Assembly: GCF_023101765.2 (NCBI RefSeq)
Contig: NC_064229.1
Location: 310,001 to 374,000 of the forward strand
Direction: 5' to 3'
Length of the DNA stretch: 64,000 nt
DNA from: Spodoptera frugiperda
Taxonomy: Eukaryota; Arthropoda; Insecta; Lepidoptera; Noctuidae
Shown: piece after piece, positions 41,751 to 52,192 of the stretch
How the letters are laid out: each line of letters begins with the position of its first letter
How positions within the stretch are numbered: position 1 is the stretch's first letter
Made by a program: the position numbers and the translations under genes
Notes under the pieces: generated by a model
Seen by the model: only the letters and a program-made list of their open reading frames with translations
Database searches by the model: none
Told to the model about the DNA's origin: nothing

Positions 41751-42224
41751 GAACGGAATTGAATCGAATAGCTACGAATTATTCGAATCGAGTGATTGAG
41801 CTTTTTCAGTATGGAATTTATTTGATTCCTTTGTTTATAGAGAGATTCGCGAGATACGTAAAATAACTGATGAAAATAAAGTTTAGTGCATTTTATATAT
41901 ATAGAAGTGTCGGGATAATTGAGATTGCCAGAGGATTCTTTAAGGCATTAAGGCCGCCATTTAATTTTATTTGGGTGAAGAAGATTAAATAAATAAATAA
42001 AAGTCATGATGTAATACAGCATTGACGCAAACTTATATTACTTTGTAAATTTACGTTATTAGATTAGTTCATACTAGAACTAGCCTAACTAATTGCTTAA
42101 AGTTCCTAAAACAAATAAAGAAAAAAGAAGCTTAGATTAAGTTAAAATTTAGCACCCGGACAAAGCAAATGCGCTGGAACAGTTATAAAAAACGAAACAA
42201 TACAGTACTAATTACCAGTTCCTC

Positions 42225-42527
42225 CTTTTTTATGCTATAAGCCAGTAAACGAGCTTATGGATCACCTGACGGTAAGCAATCGCCGCCGCCCATGGACATC
42301 CGATTCACCAGAGGCGTCACAAGTGCATTGCCGGCGTTTTGGGGGTTGGGAATTTAAGGGTGGTTGAGGAATCGAGGATTGGGTAGATTGGTTAGGAGCG
42401 GAGTCAACTGGCTCTCTTCTAACCTCACTCGTACAATGCAAACGTTATGTTTCACGTCGGTTTTCTGTGAGCCGTGGTCCGGTCGAGTCGACCCATTCGG
42501 GCCAAAGCATGGTACTCTCACATTTAC
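42225..42527 (+). mobile_element. Family B repeat, complete
   Basis: It starts CCTTTTTTATGCTATAAGCC, GGATCACCTGACGGTAAGCA and CCGCCGCCCATGGACATCCG, and ends GGCCAAAGCATGGTACTCTC followed by ACATTT. Together with 14365 it defines both family ends (about 300 bp). Confidence 0.75.
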
Positions 42528-42922
42528 ATAAGTAAAATAAAAAATATACTTAAAAAACTTCAAAATACTACATGTACTACTAAATGTTATATAACAGTAT
42601 TACACGTAGGTTAATTACTTCACTCTTACTAATTAGCAAAAACTTTCAGCTGGTTTTACAGAAGTTTTAACGTTTACATACACCGTTTCATTTTGGAAAA
42701 AACTGCTACAAAATGTTTGATATACTTCAACGTGTGGCGATGTTACAATTTACTTTTTTTCTTTTTTTTACAGTCTTTATTGCCTAGGGCCTACCTAGGT
42801 AAAAACTGGATGTATTTTTGTTCACCTCGCCAGATATTTTATTATTCCTATTGTATTAGACTATGAATTGCCTCGTTCGTCGTTTGGCAATAACTGACAA
42901 GTAATGTGTCCTGAGTTCGATT

Positions 42923-43030
42923 TTTTATGGAGTTGAAGGCAAACGAGCATACGGATCACCTTATGGTAAGCAACCAGCGCCGCCCATGAACATCTGCAAC
43001 ACCAGAGGAGTCGCAGGTGCGTTGCGATTT
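42923..43030 (+). mobile_element. Family B repeat, 5' third
   Basis: TTTTTTATGGAGTTGAAGGC, ACCTTATGGTAAGCAACCAG and CAACACCAGAGGAGTCGCAG. The copy stops after GTGCGTTGCGA. Confidence 0.65.
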
Positions 43031-43189
43031 TCGAGTAGCAATGTGTTATTAGGGTGATTTCTTTAGCTTTTTTGTTTTGTTTTATTAGCAGAACTTAGAA
43101 CAGTGCCCTGTGATAATAATAATTTACATATATGGGACTATAAGTTTTTAAACTGACATGGTCACTAACACTATTATTAGAACTTGAGA

Positions 43190-43330
43190 CGGGATATTTA
43201 CCATGTTTATATATTTATATGGGACTCCTAACTAAAACCCAAAAATCTCTCATAACACTTTACCCGACCCGAGATTCGATACTGAGTAATGGCACATGTA
43301 ATCTTGCAACCACACCCTAATTAAGACAGA
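43190..43330 (-). repeat. SINE-like fragment with B-box remnant
   Basis: ACGGGATATTTACCATGTTT, CTAACTAAAACCCAAAAATC and ACCCGACCCGAGATTCGATA look like an antisense SINE head and body. ACGGGATATTTACCATATTT recurs at 44622. Confidence 0.35.
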
Positions 43331-43384
43331 CGGTGAGTAGACAATACTCGTAATACCATCAATGGAACAATTAAACAGTTTTTT

Positions 43385-43612
43385 GGCTGTTTCCTGCCGA
43401 CCGATTATTTTCGGTCAAATCACCGATTATCTTCGTTAGATAAAAAATTCGCTTACAACGATGACATTTGACATTTTGTGTCACACTTATTTACATTACA
43501 TAGACATCCTAACCTTGGTAAATTATCTAAGATCCTCTTGATCGAAACCGAATTTAACTGGATTTCGATAATTCGGTAGAACTTCTTCGCTTCGCCGATC
43601 TGGCAGGAAACG
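43385..43612. mobile_element. Possible MITE with GTTTCCTGCCGA ends
   Basis: GGCTGTTTCCTGCCGACCGA on the left and CCGATCTGGCAGGAAACGGG on the right form an imperfect inverted pair about 200 bp apart. CCGAATTTAACTGGATTTC is present at 43550 and again, outside the pair, at 43652. The boundaries are uncertain. Confidence 0.35.
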
Positions 43613-44050
43613 GGTTGGTGGCCGAACGCAGACTAATCAATGCTAAAAAATCCGAATTTAACTGGATTTCAGTAATGTTAGGAAGAAATCAGTTATATTC
43701 GGTTCAATATTATAGGTTAAAAAATATGAGTTTGTAACGGATTTCAGAATATGCAGTATTCGGTTCTGACGAGACCCACAGGAAGGGATCCACAAGACCC
43801 ACATCCCTAGAGGTAATCATATGATCAACACCAAGGGGATTACTTTTGAATCCAATTACATTCAATCTACATCGATATTGTGAAATTTCGTCCTCTTGAG
43901 TTGCAACACTAGCGCCCTTTGCATCCGTAATCCGTGAATATTTAATGAACAGGTATTTAGTTCGACTTCATTTTACGTTCTCTGAATGCTGTTTAAACAG
44001 CTATGATTATGGTTGTGCAGTTTTGACATTGGATAATTGAGACTTTGCGT

Positions 44051-44309
44051 GCAACGTCACGCCTTTTATCCCCGAAGGGGTAGACAGAGGTGCATATTAC
44101 GGCATGTAATGCCACTATACAACATACACCCACTTTTCACAATTTGTGGTATAAGTCCCATGTGACAGGGAGTGAGCCTTTTGCCTTACAATGGGCTCAA
44201 TTCCAGACTCCGTCCTACAACTGAGAAATTTTCGGTAAACCGAAAAAAGCCCAGCAATACTTTGCTTGGCCCGGGAATCAAACCCGAGACCACTCGACCA
44301 ACGAGGCAG
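44051..44309 (-). mobile_element. Family A SINE with deleted head centre
   Basis: Antisense: CAACGTCACGCCTTTTATCC, CCGAAGGGGTAGACAGAGGT, GCCCGGGAATCAAACCCGAG, then directly ACCACTCGACCAACGAGGCA. The bases between the two Pol III boxes are lost. Confidence 0.75.
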
Positions 44310-44884
44310 TTCAGTAATTGAGACTTTATTAGGTTGAAAATTGCATTTTCATTAAAATAATAGGGCTTTTTCTTTGCCAGTTTGTTCATCCCTTTGTTAC
44401 ACAGTAAGCCTATTGCAATAATGCACAATATTCTAAGCTACATTCGTATTTCAGAAAACAGGAATCCGATTAGTATTTTAGCCGAGCTGGGGATCAAACC
44501 GCATGGTGGCGGAAAATCTACTAACGCCAACGTAAGCATTACTAAGAGAGGTCGCTCGAGGTCGCTTGTAAAATACTGCCCTTTAAAATATATATAGGCT
44601 TACAAGAATTGAAACTTAAAACGGGATATTTACCATATTTTTCTATATTTATGAGTTTCCGATATTTCGACACTATTGCAAGCGCCATGATTACGGATAA
44701 ACTGGAGTAGATGCGATCATCTTTACGAAAAGATGATTAAAAACTTATATAGGCTTACAAGCATCTTTAGAAGAATTCTATTTAAGTTTTAACAGAACAC
44801 AGCACATAAATAGCCTATTTATGTGCCTTTTTATTTCCAACACAGGCTGACGTTGTATTTGGCACAAAGTAATACATCGCACAT
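44310..44884. other. AT-rich stretch without recognised features
   Basis: CATATATTTTTCTATATTTATGAG-like sequence near 44640, together with ATTTCGACACTATTGC, looks like another decayed repeat. No gene signal. Confidence 0.35.
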
Positions 44885-45045
44885 ACATCAACAGCCTACA
44901 AGTGGCCTCTTCTCGCACGTGGAAGGTTTGAGCATTAATCACCACGCGTGCTCAATGCGATTGCGAAGAGTTGGCGATTTCAAACTAATAATTAGAAAAT
45001 ATAAGCTTTGGTTTCTTTAAGATATTTTCCTTCACCGTTTGTCAA
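44885..45045 (-). mobile_element. Family E LINE tail, copy 4
   Basis: CATCAACAGCCTACAAGTGG, GGTTTGAGCATTAATCACCA, GAGTTGGCGATTTCAAACTA and AAGATATTTTCCTTCACCG. Confidence 0.6.
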
Positions 45046-45567
45046 TAAAAAGTTACATTGGTACTTGCTGTTGGTAGATTTTTAGTTGGTACTTTCAAGC
45101 ATGAGAAGTAAAACTATGGTTATTTCAAATAATACATTATCCGGTCAGGCAATTAAACATAAAACCTCAAATTCCTAAAAGATACTACATACTATCATTC
45201 ACAAAACACAATATTCCAGACAGTTATTAAAGAAGAAAATCTAAGCAAATATCAAAAAGCATCCAGAATTCATCGGCAAAATTGCATGATTCCGTATCAG
45301 CTCTGACAATAAAACTGAAACGTCACGCGTCTCCAATTACATCATACCTAACTGGATCACTGGCACGTGATGGACAGGAACGTGGAATACGAATACTGAA
45401 ATTGTTTGCAGAAATACCAGACATACAATATTTTTCTATTTTTATGCAATCGCGCAAAACGTTAAGCAATTGTGTCGTACGCAACACCAGAGGAGTTACA
45501 AGTGCGTTACTCACCCTTTGGTTGCAACCCAAATTGATGGTAACTTCAATTATACGACATTTTTATT
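45046..45567. other. Stretch with a chimeric open frame
   Basis: The 95-codon plus frame 45282-45569 includes CAACACCAGAGGAGTTACAA, a scrap of family B, in its last third. The first two-thirds have no recognisable motif. I do not call a gene. Confidence 0.3.
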
Positions 45568-46355
45568 GACTTGTGAGTTTGTCACTCAATCAGGTCAAAA
45601 CGGCTGTTATTATAAATATTAAAAAGGACATCGGGCGTTTTTTACCCGATTTTTTAAAAGTCGCGAACATAAACCAAAACATTTTTAAATGAAAGTGTTT
45701 GCAATCATATTTAATATTGTGTAGTTATTTTGATTCACAATAATGAGAAAATGGAAATAATTAGTAAAATGAAAATGATATTTTAAGTTGACTATTTTTC
45801 CTAATTACTAAACGACCGCTCAGTAAGTTAAAATATCACTCCGTGGTATTTTTGTAAACCCAATCAGACTAAATCCGTCAAGTTGATGTGCATGTTTCGT
45901 TCTCACTCTCGCCCATAGTCTTAAAACTGGTATTATGTTGCGCTCGCGCAGGTAGCTAGCTTATCTTACTACATCGCAGTCCTTCGTCATCATCATCGCA
46001 GTCCTTCGCCAAAAGTTAAGAGAAAAATATGTTGTTTTAATTATTTTTGATTCCCTTTTTCCTCTTCAATTATTGCCCAAAAACATTTATAAATATTTTT
46101 TAAATGTCCAATTTCTCCTTATTGCCACGACCCACAGATATGGGAACTATACCATTGTGAACTAGATTTAATTGCCTATCCACCGTACCTAATTTTATTT
46201 TTGTTCGCCGTAGGTAAGTGTCCCATACAAAAATGCCCGATGTTCTTTCATCTTGATTTCTTATCAAGATAAAATTTTAGAACAGGGGTGGATTATGATC
46301 TGAAATAAAACATAGGATACTTTTTTATTTCACGATACCGCGGTAGTAGCTAGTT
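45568..46355 (+). mobile_element. Family T repeat split by a MITE
   Basis: The left part is GTTTGTCACTCAATCAGGTC, AAAACGGCTG (45577-45610). The right part is AGAACAGGGGTGGATTATGA, AAACATAGGATACTTTTTT and CGCGGTAGTAGCTAGT (46273-46355). The two join to match the uninterrupted T copy at 29630. Confidence 0.5.
45625..46246. mobile_element. 622-bp MITE with AGGACATCGGGC ends
   Basis: Left end AGGACATCGGGCGTTTTTTA; right end reversed AGAACATCGGGCATTTTTGT. There is no coding frame. The interior includes the tandem pair CATCGCAGTCCTTCG at about 45963 and 45988. It interrupts family T, so its boundaries are supported from outside as well. The superfamily is unknown. Confidence 0.6.
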
Positions 46356-46358
46356 TTT

Positions 46359-46751
46359 TTATAAATAAAATTCCCGGCATAAATGGCAAGATTGTGTCGT
46401 GGTAGAGATAAATTTAAATATTGTGTATTTGCCTATTATTTACGGACTATAATCATCGTCTATTTTTAACCAAGTCAATTTGGAAGAAAATTCATGTCAA
46501 AATAAGAAAAAAATATTGATAGTTACCTAATAAATTAATGAATCATTAGAAAATACACTTAATCACCAAGACATAATGTTGCTATGTTACGTTCCAAGTA
46601 ATCACACAAAAATAATATATCTAATGTCCAAATCTACACGCGTGACATAGATTGGAGATAAGTATACGGATATATACTATAAAAATGGACTTCCAATTTC
46701 CAATAGATAAACAAAAATGATGTTGCAAATATTCCAAAGCTGTTGTTAAAG
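46359..46751. other. AT-rich stretch without recognised features
   Basis: Nothing recognisable. Confidence 0.4.
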
Positions 46752-46912
46752 TGACCTGTACCCTTAGTACGAGTTTTCTTTACGTTTTAAAGTAATCGCG
46801 TTCGGCGCTCTGATTGGTTGGTTTTTTCGAGCCGGCCAATCAGAGCGCTGAACGCGCCCTCGTTTCGATTACTTTAAACGTAAAGTGAACTTATACTAGG
46901 GTGACTGTACAT
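46752..46912. mobile_element. Family S foldback, complete
   Basis: Left arm GTGACCTGTACCCTTAGTAC, TTTACGTTTTAAAGTAATCG, CGTTCGGCGCTCTGATTGG; right arm reversed GTACAGTCACCCTAGTATAA, TTTACGTTTAAAGTAATCGA, CGTTCAGCGCTCTGATTGG. The centre is about ten bases around GGTTTTTTCGAGCC. Half copies are at 21270 and 36352. Confidence 0.65.
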
Positions 46913-47339
46913 TGATGGGCGCTTAAAAACTGATACGGTGCTGATGACGATAGTGCTATCAAACCCACTGATATGTTACTCATTCAATTGATAATATCGT
47001 ATTTACCTCTTACAACATTCAGTTCACAGATACAAACAACAGGTTCTTAGTTAAAAATACATTTTATTTATTCTTCGAAGTAACGGTGAGTTGAGATTAA
47101 AATGTAAAAGCCATTTTCGCCAGTATTAGTGTAAATGTCTATTTTTTTATTTTAATGTCCGTCTTGTAGATTATTTGACTCGTATTTTCTATTTTTGCAC
47201 GCAAACAAATTCTTTCGATGATATATCGATTTGAAATATCACTTCAAGTCACTTCTAGGTGCATTCTATAATATGTAGAAATTACATATTTGCGTCCACT
47301 CCTAAACTTTGATTTGTTTTATCTAGGTATTGTTATCTT
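46913..47339. other. AT-rich stretch without recognised features
   Basis: It may include decayed M sequence (TAGATTATTTGACTCG) but nothing firm. Confidence 0.35.
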
Positions 47340-47432
47340 ATTATGACAAAATAAAATACGTATCTAATATTTTTTCATTACCTAACCGACGGACTAAATA
47401 ATTTTTTAATTTTCATACCCCGTCAACATCCC
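47340..47432. mobile_element. Family M MITE, right part
   Basis: CGTATCTAATATTTTTTCAT, TACCTAACCGACGGACTAAA and TTTTCATACCCCGTCAACAT, ending CCC before TA. Confidence 0.55.
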
Positions 47433-47699
47433 TACAATAAATAATAGGCCTAAATTCTTTAAGATTTAAAAAATCGAAAACTTATTATATTTTTTCCAGA
47501 ACAGACTCATTCTGGACAAAATACGAGCAAAAGGATCACTTAATCAGCGAAGCTGTCATAAAATCTCAATCACAATCATAAAATCACGCATTAGGTATTG
47601 GAATATTCCCATGTAACTAAGGAACTAACAACCTACCAGAATTGGGAGAAAATTAATCCTTTAACCACCAGATATTCATCACAAATACATCATGTTATT

Positions 47700-47829
47700 T
47701 TATCATGACACATACTAAATTAACTAAAAAACACGGTTTACTCATGTAAATTAATTTAATTAGAATAAAGCTCTATAAGTTCTATTTCTCCATTAATTTA
47801 CGTGAGTAAACCGTGATTTTTAGTTAATT
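47700..47829. mobile_element. Foldback related to P, with 38-bp arms
   Basis: Arms 47718-47755 and 47792-47829 are near-perfect inverted copies containing AACACGGTTTACTCATGTAA and TTACGTGAGTAAACCGTGAT. The left flank CATGACACATACTAAATTAA resembles the P terminus GTGAGACATACTAAATTAA. It is non-coding. Confidence 0.55.
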
Positions 47830-48439
47830 ACATTATGCTTTAAAGTTAAATCACGCATATCTTAAAAAAAAATCGTTTCGTTTTATTTCTCATATGTACG
47901 AGAATAAACTCTACATATTACATGGTACTCATAACAAGCTAAATGTGGGTGTACTATAAAGACCATTTCTTATTCTTATAATTATAATACACCCTCTTTC
48001 CTTAAATTTTTATTTCATTATTATAAGCGATCCTTTTACAATTCTTTAGCTTTCATCGTATGTCAAGGATCTCTGAATATGCAGTTTATATTTCAAACAG
48101 CACATCAACCTAACAATAGTTGTTATATTTCTTTAAGAGATTTTGGACTCTATCACAAAACGTTAAAGCTGAAAATGTATTAAAGGTATAGGATAACTCG
48201 ATGCGCTGACAAAAGTTCACCGTTCCATTTTAAAGTCTCATGTAGCGTAAGAACTAAGAAAAGTTTCGTAGCCTTACATTACAACTATGCTAAGCGACCT
48301 TCTCAGGTTAAGCTACCGAGCTAAGGTCGATCTATGAATGGGTGATCATTATTAAAATCTCGACCTGGTCTTGGTTTTAGTACGCTTTATCTTAGCTATC
48401 ATAAAATATGCTACGGGTACAAGTAGCTGTACCTAATTC
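47830..48439. other. AT-rich stretch without recognised features
   Basis: TATTACATGGTACTCATAAC and AAATGTGGGTGTACTAT at 47914-47956 may be a faint A-family scrap. Otherwise nothing. Confidence 0.35.
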
Positions 48440-48587
48440 ACTGCGGACTGCCTAACGGGTTACCAGAGCTAAAGCTCGAAAAGCATGGGTAGGAATGAAG
48501 TGATTTTTAGTCAGTAAGAGTCTGACACCTCGCCTCTCCCAAGGCGGGAAAAGAAATTAGATGATTTTCCCTCCGCAAAAAAAAAAC
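48440..48587 (+). mobile_element. Family D retroelement
   Basis: CACTGCGGACTGCCTAACGG, CCAGAGCTAAAGCTCGAAAA, GTCAGTAAGAGTCTGACACC and CCCTCCGCAAAAAAAAAA, with a long A tail. Confidence 0.75.
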
Positions 48588-48732
48588 CAGTTCAACTAAA
48601 GCTACAATTACCGAAAACATTATCTGAAACTGAAATCTCAACAAAGCTCGCGAAACTATTGAAATAGTCTAAACTAAACGAAAACTAGCGATAACCAAAC
48701 AAACAATAATTACATTGTATGACCAGAACAGT

Positions 48733-49027
48733 AACAATACAATATATTTTTAGTTTTCATTCCGCGTATATAAGTAACTACGGTACATGTATTTTCATGC
48801 GGTGTGCAATTTTGAATTCGAGCTGCGCGAGCCGTCGAATCAACACCTCCTGAAGATGCTCCGTGGAGGAGCGAAACATATGTCAAGTAGTATATTGCAT
48901 GTTATGTGTATGTTTTATGTTACACCTCTGCTGCATGAGCATTTAATTGCAGGTGAGAGGGTGGTGCGACACATCGCATGCTAAAAATGTATAAGCGGAA
49001 TGAAAAGTAAAAATCTATTGTATTGTT
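48733..49027. mobile_element. Family Q inverted-repeat element, complete
   Basis: A 295-bp element. The left end AACAATACAATATATTTTTA, GTTTTCATTCCGCGTATATA mirrors the right end AACAATACAATAGATTTTTA, CTTTTCATTCCGCTTATACA (reversed). The middle includes GAATTCGAGCTGCGCGAGCC, AATCAACACCTCCTGAAGAT and GGAGGAGCGAAACATATGTC. The 65-codon frame across it is probably chance. The superfamily is unassigned. Confidence 0.6.
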
Positions 49028-49482
49028 AATGTAGTATGGATTTCCGCAAAGTAACGCCTGACTCTACTCTATATCTATCTAATCCAACAATATCTTTATT
49101 ATCACGCATTATCCCCGATTTATTTTATTTAGGTAATACCTACACTTTCTTTGAGATAACACCTAGAGTTTAATCAATGTTCTATTAATCACTTTGGAAC
49201 TAATTGCATACATACGTCCAAATGCATGTTCATTATTGTTATTTTAGTATCTGAAGTGACTCAAAGTAGCTAATTATAGGACACTTTAGAAGTAATCATT
49301 ATTGCTATCAGATACTATCGTGTTTATATAATATATTTAACTGATACTAATTAGCCAGTGTTATCCTAATCAAAGGTACATTATAAGGTACTTTGAAGTG
49401 GGCTAAGAATGATTTTCTGTAAGGTTTCTGTTCTAAAAGATTATTTTTTTATTATCATTTTCTAACTGCCGTTTAATAACAG
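49028..49482. other. AT-rich stretch without recognised features
   Basis: Nothing recognisable. Confidence 0.4.
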
Positions 49483-49680
49483 CAGCAACATCACGCCTTT
49501 TATTCCCGAAGGGGTAGGCAGAGGTGCACATTACTGCACGTAATGCCGCTATACAATATACAACCACTTTTCACCATTAGTGTTATAAGTCCCATGTAAT
49601 AGGGCGTGAGCCTAATGTCATATACTGACCACAATTCCATCCGTGGTACTACTGAGAAATTTTCAAAAAACCGAAAAAAG
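49483..49680 (-). mobile_element. Family A SINE, head removed
   Basis: Antisense: AACATCACGCCTTTTATTCC, CGAAGGGGTAGGCAGAGGTG, AAGTCCCATGTAATAGGGCG and TTTTCAAAAAACCGAAAAAA. The copy ends exactly where an R element begins. Confidence 0.7.
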
Positions 49681-49783
49681 TCAGTTTATTGATTACTTAC
49701 AGTATTCCTTAGTAACAATTTGTAACAGAAAACAATTGCTAAGGACTGGGTTAAGTAACCAATAAATGAGTCTGAGTACGGCA
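49681..49783. mobile_element. Family R foldback, left tip missing
   Basis: GTTTATTGATTACTTACAG, TATTCCTTAGTAACAATTTG and AAAACAATTGCTAAGGACTG, then GTTAAGTAACCAATAAATGA and CTGAGTACGGCAC. The left tip (GCCGCACTCAGAGACA) is absent at the junction with the SINE. Confidence 0.6.
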
Positions 49784-50114
49784 CTAAGGTATTAATACAA
49801 TGTGTTCAAAACAAAGAATAAGAAAACTCATTCAGTAATGTTAGGTTATTACCTAATTGAAGTATGGCGGTCTTCATTTTTCTACCGCGGAAATATAACA
49901 GAAAATGTATAAATAAAATATAGCTATGAAACTTTTCGTTCCCCTACACATAGATCAAAAGACCAGGAAAAACTTGTAATAACATTTCTACCTCTGTTAT
50001 CAAGATTACATTAAATATCCGGAACAGATATTGAACGTCCACATTACGAATGTAAACACACAATAAATGTTTATGTTAAAACAATTACATAAGTCAAGAT
50101 AAAGATAAACTTAC

Positions 50115-50217
50115 GTTTTTTAGGAAAATTAAAATCCACTTTCAGTGACACATATTCACTTACACAGTAAAACACAAAACGAAACACTTGAAAACATTTA
50201 CAGAAACACTAAACACT
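50115..50217 (-). other. Candidate 5' UTR exon of a minus-strand gene
   Basis: On the minus strand ACACTCAGTGTTTAGTGTTT holds a perfect arthropod initiator TCAGT (50219-50215, start at 50217). About 100 bases of low-ATG, TG-rich leader-like sequence follow, then CTAAAAAAC before GTAAGTTTATC, a good splice donor (GT at 50114-50113). The upstream side (50218-50330) is the most CpG-dense short patch in the window. No repeat match was seen. The only ATG in frame of any length gives a 13-codon upstream frame, so the exon would be non-coding. An alternative donor-like GTAAGTG lies at about 50154. Confidence 0.35.
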
Positions 50218-50330
50218 GAGTGTTTTGTCAGTACAAGTTTTCGCGATGTTTTCTAGCGAAGATCCGCGCGCGACACGCGTCTTCTCGCAACGCACGCCCG
50301 ATACGTACTGAAGCGAAGTCATCAAAAACA
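50218..50330 (-). promoter_or_regulatory. CpG-rich putative promoter region
   Basis: GATCCGCGCGCGACACGCGT, CTTCTCGCAACGCACGCCCG and ATACGTACTGAAGCG form a CpG-dense patch in an AT-rich background, directly upstream (minus strand) of the TCAGT initiator. I saw no TATA box. It could serve promoters in either direction. Confidence 0.3.
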
Positions 50331-50673
50331 AAACGAGAGATAACTCGTGTACTACTAAACAATTTTTATCAGAATCCGACCAAATTCTAGAGATACAGAT
50401 TTAGAATCCCTTTTACATTAAAGTGTATACTAGTAGTTTTGTTTTTCCGCATTATAATGTAAACTATTGGAAAGTAGGAAATAGGAAAAACGATCGGTGA
50501 AAAGTCTTGTGCGCATTTTCATCTCATTAATATTTAGTTTTTTTTTTGGTGAACGAATAGGTTTGATAATATATGACTTTAGTAATACATTCCATGTTAA
50601 TGTATGGCTTAGTTTCTAAAACTTAGGGTTCAATATTAAGCCTCATGTAATTCAAGGTTCACCTAACAGTCCA
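50331..50673. other. AT-rich stretch without recognised features
   Basis: Nothing recognisable. Confidence 0.4.
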
Positions 50674-50863
50674 CAGATGGGACCCAGTAGAGCTGATGCT
50701 TCATCCGGAGCTGCGGACTGCCTAGTGGGTTTACCGGGGCTCCGGCTCGAAAAGCAGGAGTAGAAACGGGGTGTTTTTAGTCGGTAAGAGTCTTACACTC
50801 CCTCTCGCCTCGGCGAGGTGAGGTGAGAGAAGTCATTGGATGATTTTCACCACTTAAAAAAAA
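50674..50863 (+). mobile_element. Family D retroelement, full-length
   Basis: It starts CAGATGGGACCCAGTAGAGC, TGATGCTTCATCCGGAGCTG and ends TTTTCACCACTTAAAAAAAA. There is a small duplication in GGCGAGGTGAGGTGAGAG. Confidence 0.8.
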
Positions 50864-51468
50864 CCCTTATAACATGAGACACATAGTTTCTACAACAAAG
50901 TACGTCTCAGCCATTTTCTTTTTCAAGTACTAAATAAAAGTGAAATGTTAAAAAATATTAAACAAATTAGAATTAGATAAAACATTCAACAAAACGTAAG
51001 ATTCCATGATTAAAACAAGCATTGTTTTTGATAAGCATTTGATAATTTAACCCCCAAATTATGCCTACAATAATAATATTTAAACGGCAGCACATCATGC
51101 TACCCTTACCCATCAAACTTCTTTAAAATATTTTCGACTTTATACTAAAGTAATAAGGTTGAAACTCGGTTGATAATGTTTGAAAAATAGTGTAGCTACA
51201 TGTGCTGGCGCGTGTAATACAGTGAGTAGGTAACAACATCTAGATGTTTTATGGTTCTTATCAGCAACGCCTGACAAATGTTTATTTATTTAATGTTTAC
51301 ACAATTATATACAAATATGAGATTTTTCATTCAATTTTTGTAAAAAGAAAGATCTGATATGATAGCCATGTTTTAGTTTTGTTTTTATACTAACACTAAG
51401 ACTTGCACGTGGTTTCACTTGCATTATACATTTTGTAATACGCTATGAGTGGACGAATTACCTAAAGG
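50864..51468. other. AT-rich stretch without recognised features
   Basis: Nothing recognisable. Confidence 0.4.
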
Positions 51469-51652
51469 TTTTTTTAAGAGGTAAAAATTCAATGCCTTCT
51501 CCCGCCTTGGGCGAGGTGAGAGGGAGTAAGAAGGGACTCTTACTGACTAAAAGCCACCCGTTCCTAATTCTGCCCTTCGAGCCGGAGCCCCGGTAAACCC
51601 GCTAAGTAGTCCGCAGCTCCGGATCAGGCATCAGCCCTACTGGGCCCCATCT
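51469..51652 (-). mobile_element. Family D retroelement, full-length
   Basis: Antisense from TTTTTTTAAGAGGTAAAAAT to GCATCAGCCCTACTGGGCCC and CATCTG. Confidence 0.8.
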
Positions 51653-51699
51653 GGGGATGTGTTTTAGGCTAGTTCTAGTAAAATTCTCGATAGTATTTT

Positions 51700-51775
51700 A
51701 TCTAATCCTGGAATCATACCCGAGACTCTTTGTTGGACTGTTGCACTTGTGAACACTTTACCACTGAGGTAATGA
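51700..51775 (-). repeat. SINE head fragment
   Basis: Antisense CCTGGAATCATACCCGAGAC, then CACTTGTGAACACTTTACCA and CTGAGGTAATG, with a B-box-like and an A-box-like segment (sense CAGTGGTAAAGTG). It is not a foldable tRNA. Confidence 0.4.
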
Positions 51776-52054
51776 TTAAACATTCACACTAATTAATCTT
51801 TGATTATATGTATTTTTTATTTTCATTTGAAGCTAATACTTATTAGTAATTTTCAATCAAGTAATTGAAAATAAACGTGTTTGAAATCGTATTACTCTTA
51901 TAACGTTATTCAAATAGAACGGTATATTTTATTTGTCTTGTTTAAACTAACTTATGATGAGTGTATTTTTAAATTATCTGATTTATTAATTACAAAAGGT
52001 TGTATGTAATCCCAGTTTTCGGTCTATTATTTCCCAGACTATTACTGAGAATAT

Positions 52055-52178
52055 GAATTTGATGCCTATGAAAAGGATTGGCCACAGAAAGCTCTACAAA
52101 GAGACGAGTGGAAGGAGGATAGGGAGGCCTTTGCCCTGCAGTGGGACGACAATGGCTGAAAATAAATAAATAAATAAA
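52055..52178 (+). mobile_element. 124-bp LINE insertion with 14-bp target duplication
   Basis: ATTACTGAGAATAT is present at 52041-52054 and again at 52179-52192, exact. The insert encodes DWPQKALQRDEWKEDREAFA, then LQWDDNG and TGA, the C-terminal tail of an RTE-like pol, followed by AAAATAAATAAATAAATAAA. It is the same family as 16026 with a slightly longer coding part. The clean duplication implies recent target-primed insertion. Confidence 0.8.
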
Positions 52179-52192
52179 ATTACTGAGAATAT

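Noticed and set aside
42743..42797. Micro-exon between TTTTTTACAG and GTAAAAAC
   Set aside because: Only about 25 bases, largely the palindrome CCTAGGGCCTACCTAGG, with no partner exon.
45282..45569. 95-codon frame as a novel gene
   Set aside because: It includes a scrap of family B and has no recognisable domain.
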